From Myxococcus sp. RHSTA-1-4 (GTDB taxonomy: Bacteria; Myxococcota; Myxococcia; Myxococcales; Myxococcaceae), in the NCBI RefSeq assembly GCF_020037125.1, contig NZ_JAIQDG010000062.1, forward strand, positions 1-36,019: a stretch of 36,019 nt of DNA, in the 5' to 3' direction. Every line of letters begins with the position of its first letter. Positions within the stretch are counted from its first letter, which is position 1. Of this stretch, positions 13,650 to 22,131 are shown piece after piece. Made by a program: the position numbers and the translations under genes. The notes under the pieces are model-generated. The model worked only from the letters and a program-made list of their open reading frames with translations. It was not told the DNA's origin and did not search any database.

Positions 13650-14033
13650 ATGGCTCGTATCGCCGGCATCGATCTGCCGCCCAACAAGCGCGCGGTGATC
13701 TCGCTCCAGTACATCTACGGGATCGGCAACAAGTCCGCGCATGACATCATCGAGGCTGCGGGCATCGATCCCACCACTCGGACGAAGGACCTCACCGAGG
13801 ACCAGGCCCGCAAGATCCGCGAGATCATCGAGGCCAGCTACAAGGTGGAGGGCGATCTCCGTCGCGAGATCACCATGAACATCAAGCGGTTGATGGACCT
13901 GGGCTGCTACCGCGGCCTCCGTCACCGCAAGGGCCTGCCGGTGCGTGGCCAGCGGACCCACACCAACGCGCGCACCCGCAAGGGCCCGAAGCGCGGCATC
14001 GTCCGGGCGAAGCCTGCCGCTCCGGCCCGGTAA
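13650..14033 (+). CDS. rpsM: 30S ribosomal protein S13
   Basis: S13 is in the 30S head and contacts P-site tRNA and L5. The 127-residue product begins MARIAGIDLPPNKRAVISLQYIYGIG. It contains the helix-two-turn-helix core and the C-terminal RGLRHRKGLPVRGQRTHTNARTRKG stretch that reaches toward tRNA. Length is normal with a short Ala/Pro tail. GAAGGAAG precedes ATG 13650. It opens the classical alpha operon. Confidence 0.97.
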   Translation: MARIAGIDLPPNKRAVISLQYIYGIGNKSAHDIIEAAGIDPTTRTKDLTEDQARKIREIIEASYKVEGDLRREITMNIKRLMDLGCYRGLRHRKGLPVRGQRTHTNARTRKGPKRGIVRAKPAAPAR

Positions 14034-14039
14034 ACCCTG

Positions 14040-14063
14040 CGCCGGCTTCTTCATGAGCCGGCG
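14040..14063 (+). promoter_or_regulatory. Hairpin between rpsM and rpsK
   Basis: CGCCGGCT (14040-14047) pairs perfectly with AGCCGGCG (14056-14063) around an eight-base loop. It begins six bases after the rpsM stop. No T-run. It lies in the alpha operon, where S4 feedback acts in E. coli, but no S4 pseudoknot can be recognised by eye. Confidence 0.45.
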
Positions 14064-14092
14064 TCGATCACCTCTCAGGAGCAGCAATCCCC

Positions 14093-14527
14093 ATGGCTGA
14101 AGAGACCAATACTGCGGCGCCCGCGGGAACCGAGGGCGAGGCCCCTGCCGCGAAGAAGGCCAAGCGCAAGGGCAAGAAGAACATCCTCAACGGCGTGGTC
14201 CACATCCAGTCCACGTTCAACAACACCATCATCACGATCACGGACGTGTCCGGGAACGTGATCTCCTGGTCGTCCGCCGGGGCCCGTGGCTTCAAGGGAA
14301 GCCGCAAGTCCACCCCGTTCGCGGCCCAGGTCGCCGCCGGCGACGCCGCGGCCAAGGCGATGGAGCACGGCCTGAAGAACGTGTCCGTGTTCGTGAAGGG
14401 CCCGGGCGCGGGTCGCGAGTCGGCGCTGCGCGCGCTGGCCGCCGCTGGCCTGAAGATCAACCTCATCCGCGACGTGACGCCCATCCCGCACAACGGGTGC
14501 CGTCAGCCCAAGCGCCGCCGCGTCTAA
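14093..14527 (+). CDS. rpsK: 30S ribosomal protein S11
   Basis: S11 forms part of the platform and the mRNA exit path. The 144-residue product has the conserved core from about residue 28: NGVVHIQSTFNNTIITITD, then WSSAGARGFKGSRKSTPFAAQ and the C-terminal DVTPIPHNGCRQPKRRRV. A tail of about 27 residues rich in Ala, Glu and Lys precedes the core; most S11 proteins are near 128 residues. CAGGAG is nine to ten bases upstream of ATG 14093. Confidence 0.96.
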   Translation: MAEETNTAAPAGTEGEAPAAKKAKRKGKKNILNGVVHIQSTFNNTIITITDVSGNVISWSSAGARGFKGSRKSTPFAAQVAAGDAAAKAMEHGLKNVSVFVKGPGAGRESALRALAAAGLKINLIRDVTPIPHNGCRQPKRRRV

Positions 14528-14540
14528 CCTCTTCGTCCGG

Positions 14541-14573
14541 GCCGCCTCCGCGTGCTTCGCGCGCGTGGGCGGC
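14541..14573 (+). promoter_or_regulatory. Hairpin before rpsD
   Basis: GCCGC (14541-14545) pairs with GCGGC (14569-14573), and CCGCGTGC pairs with GCGCGTGG inside with two wobbles around TTCGC, about 13 pairs in all with one mismatch. It ends 14 bases before the rpsD Shine-Dalgarno AAGGAG (14588-14593). Confidence 0.4.
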
Positions 14574-14599
14574 TCCAGATCACCTTTAAGGAGCTTTCA

Positions 14600-15226
14600 G
14601 TGGCCCGTTACACCGCTAGCGCCTGCCGCATCTGCCGGCGCGAGAACCTGAAGATGTACCTGAAGGGCGACCGTTGCTACACGGACAAGTGCGCCATCGA
14701 GCGTCGCCCCTATCCCCCGGGTCAGCACGGCCAGGGCCGCGTGAAGTTCTCCGGCTACGGCGTGCAGCTGCGCGAGAAGCAGAAGGTCAAGCGCATGTAC
14801 GGCCTGCTGGAGAACCAGTTCCGCGGCTACTACCACCGCGCGTCCGCCGCCAAGGGCAAGACGGGTGAGAACCTGCTCCAGCAGCTCGAGCTCCGTCTGG
14901 ACAACGTGGTGTTCCGCATGGGCTTCGCGGATACCCGCAACGAGGCGCGCCAGCTCGTGCGCCACGGCCACTTCCAGGTGAACGGCCGCAAGGTCAACAT
15001 CCCGTCCTTCTCGGTCAAACCGGGCAGCTCGGTGGAGGTGGTGGAGAAGAGCCGCAAGGTGCTCCGCATCTCCGAGGCGCTGGAGACGGTGGACCGCCGT
15101 GGCGTTCCGCAGTGGATCTCCCTGGACAAGAAGGCCTTCAAGGGCACCGTCACCACGGCCCCGAACCGTGAGGACCTGACCATGCCCATCCAGGAGCAGC
15201 TCATCGTGGAGCTCTACTCCAAGTAG
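14600..15226 (+). CDS. rpsD: 30S ribosomal protein S4, zinc-binding form
   Basis: S4 is a primary 16S rRNA-binding and assembly-nucleating protein and the alpha-operon repressor in E. coli. The 208-residue product starts at GTG 14600, with AAGGAG six bases upstream, giving MARYTASACRICRRE. C9, C12, C26 and C31 form the zinc knuckle of the C+ type. The S4 RNA-binding domain spans about residues 96-160 (ELRLDNVVFRMGFADTRNEA and VRHGHFQVNGRKV). An upstream ATG at 14552 would translate the hairpin and is rejected. Confidence 0.97.
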   Translation: MARYTASACRICRRENLKMYLKGDRCYTDKCAIERRPYPPGQHGQGRVKFSGYGVQLREKQKVKRMYGLLENQFRGYYHRASAAKGKTGENLLQQLELRLDNVVFRMGFADTRNEARQLVRHGHFQVNGRKVNIPSFSVKPGSSVEVVEKSRKVLRISEALETVDRRGVPQWISLDKKAFKGTVTTAPNREDLTMPIQEQLIVELYSK

Positions 15227-15269
15227 TCTCCGCCGCCGGCCGGCCTCATACGGCCTGGACGTGGCAGTG

Positions 15270-15308
15270 GACGCCCTGGCCGACGAGGCCGGGGCGTCGT
15301 GCTTTATC
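15270..15308 (+). terminator. Terminator-like hairpin between rpsD and rpoA
   Basis: GACGCCCTGGCC (15270-15281) pairs with GGCCGGGGCGTC (15287-15298): 12 pairs, one G-T wobble, GACGA loop. GTGCTTTATC follows. It could lower rpoA transcription relative to the upstream ribosomal genes. A further CCCACC/GGTGGG stem sits at 15344-15360. I see no convincing separate rpoA promoter. Confidence 0.5.
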
Positions 15309-15399
15309 GCAGGTGCTTCACCGCAGTCCCGCGTGCCCATCCTCCCACCGTCCTGGTGGGTAAGTCGGTGGTGGCGCACGATTCGAGGAGTCGTACACC

Positions 15400-16422
<1,023 letters not shown>

Positions 16423-16436
16423 TGTTTCACGCAGCA

Positions 16437-16540
16437 CCTCTCCTCGGGTCGCGGGCACGGCGGTCAGCGGCGCGAGGGGAGGGGGCCCGGGACGTCTTCC
16501 GGGCCCGAATGGCAGTGGCGGGCCCCGTGCCGGGTCCGCC
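16437..16540 (+). promoter_or_regulatory. Three stacked hairpins between rpoA and rplQ
   Basis: CCTCTCCTCG (16437-16446) pairs with CGAGGGGAGG (16473-16482), ten pairs with one wobble. GGGCCCGG (16483-16490) pairs with CCGGGCCC (16499-16506), eight perfect pairs. GGCGGGCCC (16517-16525) pairs with GGGTCCGCC (16532-16540), nine pairs with one wobble. They run nearly back to back in a 180-base gap. No long T-run follows. Confidence 0.5.
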
Positions 16541-16602
16541 CTTCCCACCCGGTACCTGATACGGCCGGAGTGGTTGGGCCCTGACGGGCCCGGAGCACGA
16601 CG

Positions 16603-17028
16603 ATGCGTCACAAGGTCGGACAGAGGAAGCTGCACCGCACCACGAGCCACCGGCTCGCGATGCTCAACAACATGGTCACCTCGCTGCTCGAGCACCAGGC
16701 CATCCGCACCACGGTCCCCAAGGCCAAGGAGGCCCGGAAGATCGCGGAGCGCATCATCACGCTCGGCAAGAAGGGTGGCCTGTCCAACGTGCGGCTCGCG
16801 GCCCGGACGGTGAAGGACCGGGACGTGCTGCAGAAGGTCTTCGGCGAGTACAAGGAGCGGTACGCCAACCGCCCGGGTGGCTACACCCGCATGATCCGCC
16901 TCGGCTTCCGTCGCGGTGACGCCGCGGAGATGGTGCTGCTGGAGCTGGTGGATCGCCCCGTGGCGCAGCCGGCCAAGGCCGCGACCGAGGGTGGCGAGGC
17001 CGCCGCCGAGGGTGAGAAGACCGAGTAG
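16603..17028 (+). CDS. rplQ: 50S ribosomal protein L17
   Basis: L17 lies near the tunnel exit. The 141-residue product begins MRHKVGQRKLHRTTSHRLAML and contains RTTVPKAKEARKIAERIITLGKK and the C-terminal GYTRMIRLGFRRGDAAEMVLLEL. After residue 117 there is a 24-residue Ala/Glu-rich tail not found in E. coli. It ends the alpha set, 95 bases before a convergent gene, and is followed by terminator hairpins. Confidence 0.96.
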   Translation: MRHKVGQRKLHRTTSHRLAMLNNMVTSLLEHQAIRTTVPKAKEARKIAERIITLGKKGGLSNVRLAARTVKDRDVLQKVFGEYKERYANRPGGYTRMIRLGFRRGDAAEMVLLELVDRPVAQPAKAATEGGEAAAEGEKTE

Positions 17029-17044
17029 TGGTTCCGCTTTCCGC

Positions 17045-17110
17045 GCCCCTTCGTGAGGAGGGGCCGGGGGCAACGCGAGGGCGCTCTTCCGACGAGGGAG
17101 GGCGCCCTTC
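17045..17110 (+). terminator. Terminator region at the end of the ribosomal cluster
   Basis: First hairpin: GCCCCTTC (17045-17052) pairs with GGAGGGGC (17057-17064) around a GTGA loop, eight pairs with one wobble. Second: AGGGCGCTCTTCC (17078-17090) pairs with GGGAGGGCGCCCT (17096-17108), 13 pairs with two wobbles, then TCGTGTTT. The second is the best candidate for ending transcription after rplQ. It lies between convergent genes and may serve both strands. Confidence 0.65.
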
Positions 17111-17123
17111 GTGTTTCCAGCCG

Positions 17124-17831
17124 CTACCGCTTGCCCTGGAGGCGCTCCCACTCCTTGCGGAGGTCCTCCGTCAGGTCCGCGCTGTCGTTCCGGCTGCGCA
17201 TCCGGAGCGAGGTGAAGCGCAGGTCCGCGGGCGCCGCGCCGGTGGTGCCCATGAGCTGCTTGGGGGTGAGCGTCATGAACTCCCCGGGCGCCACGGACGG
17301 CACCGCCGCCTGGTACTGCTCGTTCACCGTGACGACGATGTCCTGCCAGGGCTCGTCGCTCTCGTTCCAGATGGTGAGGGAGGGCCGGTCCAGCTTGTCG
17401 CTGAGGACCAGGCGCGCGTCCATGTCACCCGTCTGCACGCTGCTGCCGGGGCAGGCGATGGCGAAGCTGGCCGCCGACATCACCAGCCAGCCTGCGACGA
17501 TGGAGGCCTTGTACTTGAAGTACCGATCCCGCTGGCGGAAGTCCGCCACGAACTCCTTCAGCACGGAGACGGCGTTGAGGAGCTGGTTGGAGGCCTCGCC
17601 CGCGAGGCGCTTGCCCAGGGGGCCCTCCACCTTCTCCTTCTGCAGGGGCTCGGCCCGCGCGGCCGTCATGACGCGCATCCCCGTGGGGTTGGTGGGCGTG
17701 CGCGGCATGCCGGGCGTGGACGGTGCGCGGGGCATGCCCGGGCTGGTCGGCGTCCTCGGCTGCGTGCCGGGGTTGGACGCTGTCCGCGGAGCCTGCGTGC
17801 CGGGGGAAGAGGGCTTGCGACCGTCGCTCAT
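17124..17831 (-). CDS. Proline-rich single-pass membrane protein of unknown function
   Basis: I do not recognise a named family. The 235-residue product has a Pro/Ser/Thr-rich N-terminus (residues 1-50) with repeated PGMPR and GTQ units, then an amphipathic stretch. One hydrophobic segment (about 108-127, VAGWLVMSAASFAIAC) is probably a membrane helix. The C-terminal domain (about 138-215) looks extracytoplasmic and beta-rich (LTIWNESDEPWQDIVVTVN, then PGEFMTL). It is the third gene of a minus-strand group, 36 bases after the TPR lipoprotein gene, which suggests an envelope function with it. The protein is likely real; its role is unknown. Confidence 0.75.
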   Translation of the reverse strand: MSDGRKPSSPGTQAPRTASNPGTQPRTPTSPGMPRAPSTPGMPRTPTNPTGMRVMTAARAEPLQKEKVEGPLGKRLAGEASNQLLNAVSVLKEFVADFRQRDRYFKYKASIVAGWLVMSAASFAIACPGSSVQTGDMDARLVLSDKLDRPSLTIWNESDEPWQDIVVTVNEQYQAAVPSVAPGEFMTLTPKQLMGTTGAAPADLRFTSLRMRSRNDSADLTEDLRKEWERLQGKR

Positions 17832-17867
17832 CGGACACCGAGTGTAGAGGGCAGGGCCCGCCGGTGG

Positions 17868-19253
17868 CTACTGCGCCTTGAGTTGCTGCAGGGCCCGGGA
17901 GGCCACCGCGTTCTCCGGCTGCGCCTCCAGCACCTTGCTCAGCCAGCGTTCCGCCTCCCCGGCCGCCGTCTTCCGCGCCTCCGGTCGGGACGCCTTCAGC
18001 GCCTGCTCGGTGAAGAGCAGCCCCAGGCGCAGGGTGAACTCCATGTTCTCAGGGTCCTTTTCGACCACGTACCGCAGCTCCCGCTCGGCGGCGGGGTAGT
18101 CGCCCTCGAGCTGGTACACGAGCGCCAGCTTGCCCCTCGGCGGGAGGGCGTCCGGTGCCAGCGACATGGCCACGGCGAAGGCCTCGCGGGCGGCGCCAAG
18201 GTCCCTCCGCTCCAGGTGGAGGTCTCCAAGCTGGAACCAGGCGGCGTCCAGCAGCGGGTGGAGCGCCACGGCCTTCTCGAAGGCGGCCTGGGCCGCGTCC
18301 GTGCGCTGGCGGGACAGGTACAGCTCGCCCAGGTACAGGTGGTTCTTCCCGTCCCGGGGGGCGCGCTCGATGGCCTGCTTGAACTCGTCCACCGCGCGCC
18401 CGGCGTCGTCCAGGCGCTGGTAGGCCAGCCCCAGCAGCGCATGCACCACCGCCAGGTCCGGGTAGTCCTGGAGGATCTCCTCGAAGGAGAGGATGGCGTG
18501 CTGCGGGGCGTCCAGGTCCTTCAGGTAGCGCAGCCCCTCTTCCAGCTTCGCCTCGGCTGTCTTCGGGAAACCGGCGAAGGGGTCGGCGATCTGCTCCATC
18601 AGCGCCCGGGCCGTGGCCACCTCGGCGGGGGAGGGGCGGCCGCGCACCACGGCGCCCAGGGCCTCCACCGCGCCGCTGGCCTCGCCCGTGCGGTGCAGCG
18701 CCTTGGCCAGTGGCAGGCGCCAGCCGGTGCGCTCCGGGGCCAGCGTGGTGGCGCGGCGCAGCGGCCCCACGGCGGCGGCGTACTGCTCGGACTCCAGCCG
18801 CGCGAGGCCGAGACGGTAGTGGTACTCGGCGGTGTCAGGCGACAGGGCGATGGCGCGCTCGAAGGCGGCCACCGTTGGGGCGCCCGCGTCCCGGGCCCGG
18901 GAGAAGAGGGCGAGCCCCAGCATGTACTGGTCCACCGCGCGCTCTCCCGCGGCGATGCGCCCCTGCAGCTCCGTAATCCACGCATCCGTCCGGCCCGCCT
19001 TCACATGGGCCTCCGTGAGGGAGCGGGCCACGTCCAGGTCCTCCGGCGCCTGGAGGTGCAGCTCCCGCAGCAGCACGACCGCCTTCTCCGGCGGATTCTC
19101 CTCCAGGTACGCGCGGGCCCGGGCGCGGGTGTCCGGGGGCCGGCTGCTGGGGGTGGTGGAAGCCGCGGTATGCGTGCAGCCGGTGGCCAGTCCCAGGCCG
19201 AGCACGGCGGCACGGACCCAGGGGCGGAAGAGGAATTGACGGGTCGTCTTCAC
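17868..19253 (-). CDS. TPR-repeat lipoprotein
   Basis: The 461-residue product starts at GTG and has a basic N-terminus, a hydrophobic stretch and an ATGC lipobox with C26 as the likely lipidated cysteine, so it should be anchored in the envelope. From about residue 50 onward it is a chain of helix-turn-helix units with tetratricopeptide signatures, such as AEYHYRLGLARLESEQYAAAV, AVVHALLGLAYQRLDDAGRAV and AAWFQLGDLHLERRDLGAA. TPR arrays are protein-protein scaffolds. It lies 12 bases downstream of a PlsC-family gene and upstream of a proline-rich membrane protein. No enzymatic domain is visible. The specific partner is unknown. Confidence 0.88.
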   Translation of the reverse strand: MKTTRQFLFRPWVRAAVLGLGLATGCTHTAASTTPSSRPPDTRARARAYLEENPPEKAVVLLRELHLQAPEDLDVARSLTEAHVKAGRTDAWITELQGRIAAGERAVDQYMLGLALFSRARDAGAPTVAAFERAIALSPDTAEYHYRLGLARLESEQYAAAVGPLRRATTLAPERTGWRLPLAKALHRTGEASGAVEALGAVVRGRPSPAEVATARALMEQIADPFAGFPKTAEAKLEEGLRYLKDLDAPQHAILSFEEILQDYPDLAVVHALLGLAYQRLDDAGRAVDEFKQAIERAPRDGKNHLYLGELYLSRQRTDAAQAAFEKAVALHPLLDAAWFQLGDLHLERRDLGAAREAFAVAMSLAPDALPPRGKLALVYQLEGDYPAAERELRYVVEKDPENMEFTLRLGLLFTEQALKASRPEARKTAAGEAERWLSKVLEAQPENAVASRALQQLKAQ

Positions 19254-19265
19254 GTTGGGGACGTC

Positions 19266-20054
19266 TCAGATGGAGGAGGCGCGGGAACGGGTGGTGACGC
19301 CCTCGAGGCCGGCGGCGGCGACGGCGTCTTCCACGTCACCCCCCTTGCCCCCGAGCGCCAGGCTGTCCGCGATGATGACCTCACGCACGGCCCGGGCGAG
19401 TCCCTCGCGGTCGTCCTCGGCGAAGCCGGTGGTGTCGATGGGCTTGCCCACCTTCACGCGGATGGGGCCGGGGGTGATGTTCCAGGAGTTCTTGGGCATC
19501 AGGTTGCCGGAGCCCTCGATGGTGACGGGGCAGACGGGGACGCGGGCCTTGAGGGCCAGGGCGAAGGGGCCCTTCTTGAAGGGGAGGACGCGACCGTCCG
19601 GAGAGCGGGTGCCCTCCGGGTAGAGGAAGATGCTCGTTCCGCCGCGGATTTTCTCCGCCGCCGCGTCCAGCGAGGCGATGGCCCTGGAGCGGTTGGTGCG
19701 GTTGACGAAGACGTGGCCGGCCAGCGCCAGGTACCAGCCGATGAGCGGCACCCACTTGAGCTGGCTCTTGGCCACGTAGCGGAAGGGCACCGGCACCGCC
19801 AGGAAGTGCGCGGGGATGTCGATGGTGGACTGGTGGTTGCCCACGTAGATGGTGGGCCGCATCGGGTCCACGTTCTCCCGGCCGATGACCTCCAGCTTCG
19901 CGCCGCCCGCCCACAGCAGCACCGGCGACCAGAGCTCGCGGGCCACCCAGACCGAGTTCGCGGGGTTCAGCGTCAACACCATCGCCAGGATGGCCAGCGG
20001 AAAGCAGACCAGCGTCCACACCCCGGCCACGAAAATGCAAAAGAGCTTGCGCAT
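19266..20054 (-). CDS. plsC: 1-acyl-sn-glycerol-3-phosphate acyltransferase family protein
   Basis: Members transfer an acyl chain to lysophosphatidate, giving phosphatidate for phospholipid synthesis at the inner membrane. The 262-residue product has N-terminal hydrophobic segments (about residues 4-28). The catalytic NHQSTID motif gives H74 and D79 (Hx4D), and YPEGTR (145-150) is the glycerol-phosphate binding motif. FKKG (159-162) and a final VPVCPV block complete the set. A GGAGG-rich ribosome binding site precedes ATG 20054. Myxobacteria often carry several paralogues, so the exact acyl acceptor is uncertain. Confidence 0.9.
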   Translation of the reverse strand: MRKLFCIFVAGVWTLVCFPLAILAMVLTLNPANSVWVARELWSPVLLWAGGAKLEVIGRENVDPMRPTIYVGNHQSTIDIPAHFLAVPVPFRYVAKSQLKWVPLIGWYLALAGHVFVNRTNRSRAIASLDAAAEKIRGGTSIFLYPEGTRSPDGRVLPFKKGPFALALKARVPVCPVTIEGSGNLMPKNSWNITPGPIRVKVGKPIDTTGFAEDDREGLARAVREVIIADSLALGGKGGDVEDAVAAAGLEGVTTRSRASSI

Positions 20055-20289
20055 CCCTCAGCCCCCCTCCGCGGGGCCGACGTGACGGGCCGGTAGAAGC
20101 CCGGGCCCCCGGGCATGCCCCGCCCATGTTCCTTCCCAGGCGGCCGGGCGGTCGGGCCTACCCTGGAGGGCGGCGGCACCGGGCGCGCGGTGGGCGGGAC
20201 GGTGGAGGGACATGCACTTCTTCTACCACGTCCCACCTACACGTTGTTTCTGGTGCGCGCCGCTCGGCGGGGTTACAAGCAGGGGTGGC

Positions 20290-20904
20290 GTGGCCAGGAA
20301 AAAGTTCATCGCCATCGCGGGCAACATCGGCGCCGGGAAGACGGAGCTGACGTCCTTCCTCTGCCGGAAGTACGGGCTGACGCCGTCCTTCGAGCCCAAC
20401 GACCAGAACCCGTATCTGGCCGACTTCTACAAGGACATGAAGACGTGGGCCTTCCGCTCACAGCTCTTCTTCCTCACGCACAAGTTCCGCCTGCACCGGG
20501 AGCTCGAGCGCTCGGCCGGCACCGTCCTGCAGGACCGGACCCTCTACGAGGACGCGGAGATCTTCGCCAAGAACCTCCACCGGCAGCGGCTCATCGACAA
20601 GCGCGACTGGAAGACGTACTGCGAGCTGTACGAGACCATCTCCGAGTCGCTGCGGCCCCCGGACCTCATGATCTACCTGCGCTGCCCCGTGCAGACGCTG
20701 CGCGAGCGCATCCGCCTGCGTGGGCGCGCCATGGAGAAGGACATTCCCACCCGCTACCTGCAGCGCCTCAACGCCCTGTACGAGGAGTGGTTCGACGGCT
20801 ACCGGCTGTCGCCGGTGCTCGTGCTGGCCACGGACAAGCTCGACTACCTGACCAACCTGGTGGACCGCGTGGACCTGTTCCGCCAGATCGAGAAGCACCT
20901 GTGA
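20290..20904 (+). CDS. Deoxynucleoside kinase family protein
   Basis: These enzymes phosphorylate deoxynucleosides to the 5'-monophosphates in salvage. The frame can be opened at ATG 20212, but GTG 20290 gives 204 residues starting MARKKFIAIAGNIGAGKTE, the normal beginning of the family, and the ATG has its GGAGG only two bases away. P-loop GNIGAGKT is at residues 11-18, the LQDRTLYED motif carries the catalytic DR[ST], and an Arg-rich LID region (RERIRLRGRAMEKD) follows. Substrate choice (dG, dA or other) cannot be read here. Its stop overlaps the next start in GTGA. Confidence 0.88.
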   Translation: MARKKFIAIAGNIGAGKTELTSFLCRKYGLTPSFEPNDQNPYLADFYKDMKTWAFRSQLFFLTHKFRLHRELERSAGTVLQDRTLYEDAEIFAKNLHRQRLIDKRDWKTYCELYETISESLRPPDLMIYLRCPVQTLRERIRLRGRAMEKDIPTRYLQRLNALYEEWFDGYRLSPVLVLATDKLDYLTNLVDRVDLFRQIEKHL

Positions 20905-22076
20905 TCGAGGTCTACCTGCTGGCCATCGAGCAGGATGGCCCGGTGCCCATGGAGGCGCTGCGCGCGTCGTTCTCGACGGACGAGGTGGAGTTCACCCCGG
21001 ACGAGGACGGCCAGGGCTTCTCGCTGAAGGCGGACAGCTCGGACGTCAAGGTGCGGCTGACGGTGGGGGCGGAGCACCTGCCGCGCTTCAGCAAGGAGGT
21101 CTTCAGTGGCAGCCCGGAGGCCTTCGAGCGGCTGGGGCGCTCCAAGGCGTTCTACCGGCTGTCGGTGGAGCCGGGCGGGGCGCAGCCCACGCTGCCCGTG
21201 TTCGAGGCCCTGTGGGCCGTCCGCACGCTGCTGGAGCACGTGCAGGGCGTGTTGGTGGACGTCACCGCCTTCAAGCTGCACGAGCCGGACGACGTGGTGG
21301 AGATCACCGAGCTGGACTTCGACATCCGGGACCACGTCCACCTGCACGCGGTGGAGGTGACGGAGGGCGACACGCCTCTGTGGGTCCACTCGCACGGGAT
21401 GGAGAAGTTCGGGGCGAGAGACCTGGAGATCTTCCACCTGGCGGAGGACGACCTGCTGGCGGCGGAGAGCTTCCTCCATGAGCTGTGCACCGACCTGGCC
21501 TTCGGGCAGGGGCCCGCGCTGCGCACCCAGGTGGGCACCAGCGAGGGACAGAGCTTCATGCTGGTGCCCTCCGAGGAGGCCCGCACCAACCTGCTGGGCG
21601 TGCCCCTGGAGACGTTCGAGGGCCACGAGGGCCTCTTCCTCTCCGTGGTATCGCCGCTGGGGCGGCACAACACGTCCCAGCTCCTGGCGCCGTACCGCGA
21701 GCGCTTCGAAAAGGAGCCGGAGGAGCAGACGCAGGCCATGCGCCGCGAGGCCCAGGCGCTGCTGCCCGCCTTCCTGGCGCGCTTCCAGCGCAAGGGGCTG
21801 ATGGAGCCGCTCACCTTCCTGGTGCGTGCCCCCTTCGACACCCACCCGGACGGAAACACGGTGGTGGAGAACCTCTGGCTGGAGGTCATGACCCGCGACG
21901 AAGGCAGCGTGGTGGGCAAGCTGGTGGACGGCGCGGTGCACACCACGGAGTGGCGCAAGGGCGCACACGTGGAGGTGGATGAGACCCAGGTGAACGCGCT
22001 GGCCATCACCCGGGAAGGCCGGACGCTGGACGAGAAGGAGATCCGTGCGCTGCTGAACGCGGAGCGGCCCATGTAG
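20901..22076 (+). CDS. DUF2314-like domain protein, coupled to the deoxynucleoside kinase gene
   Basis: Translation from GTG 20901 gives 391 residues. The C-terminal part (about residues 295-391: LTFLVRAPFD, ENLWLEVMTRDEGSVVGKLVD, WRKGAHVEVDETQVNALAI) resembles the small DUF2314 domain; the assignment is from memory of the family pattern. The N-terminal 290 residues are acidic and without a motif I recognise. No signal peptide or membrane segment is seen, so it should be cytosolic. The four-base overlap with the kinase gene implies co-translation. Function unknown. Confidence 0.78.
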   Translation: MIEVYLLAIEQDGPVPMEALRASFSTDEVEFTPDEDGQGFSLKADSSDVKVRLTVGAEHLPRFSKEVFSGSPEAFERLGRSKAFYRLSVEPGGAQPTLPVFEALWAVRTLLEHVQGVLVDVTAFKLHEPDDVVEITELDFDIRDHVHLHAVEVTEGDTPLWVHSHGMEKFGARDLEIFHLAEDDLLAAESFLHELCTDLAFGQGPALRTQVGTSEGQSFMLVPSEEARTNLLGVPLETFEGHEGLFLSVVSPLGRHNTSQLLAPYRERFEKEPEEQTQAMRREAQALLPAFLARFQRKGLMEPLTFLVRAPFDTHPDGNTVVENLWLEVMTRDEGSVVGKLVDGAVHTTEWRKGAHVEVDETQVNALAITREGRTLDEKEIRALLNAERPM

Positions 22077-22091
22077 GGCCACGCGGAGCGC

Positions 22092-22119
22092 TTGCCCGCG
22101 TCCCGGGGGACGATAGGCT
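22092..22119 (+). promoter_or_regulatory. Candidate promoter of the FHA regulator gene
   Basis: TTGCCC (22092-22097) and TAGGCT (22114-22119) are 16 bases apart. The predicted transcription start would fall only about six bases before ATG 22132, which has no Shine-Dalgarno, so a nearly leaderless transcript is suggested. Box matches are moderate. Confidence 0.35.
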
Positions 22120-22131
22120 CCGCGCCCCATC

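Noticed and set aside
17028..20096. A 1022-codon open frame on the plus strand opposite the acyltransferase, TPR and proline-rich genes
   Set aside because: Composition is artificial (Gly, Arg, His, Leu repeats), it matches no family, and the minus strand carries clear PlsC and TPR motifs and a lipobox.
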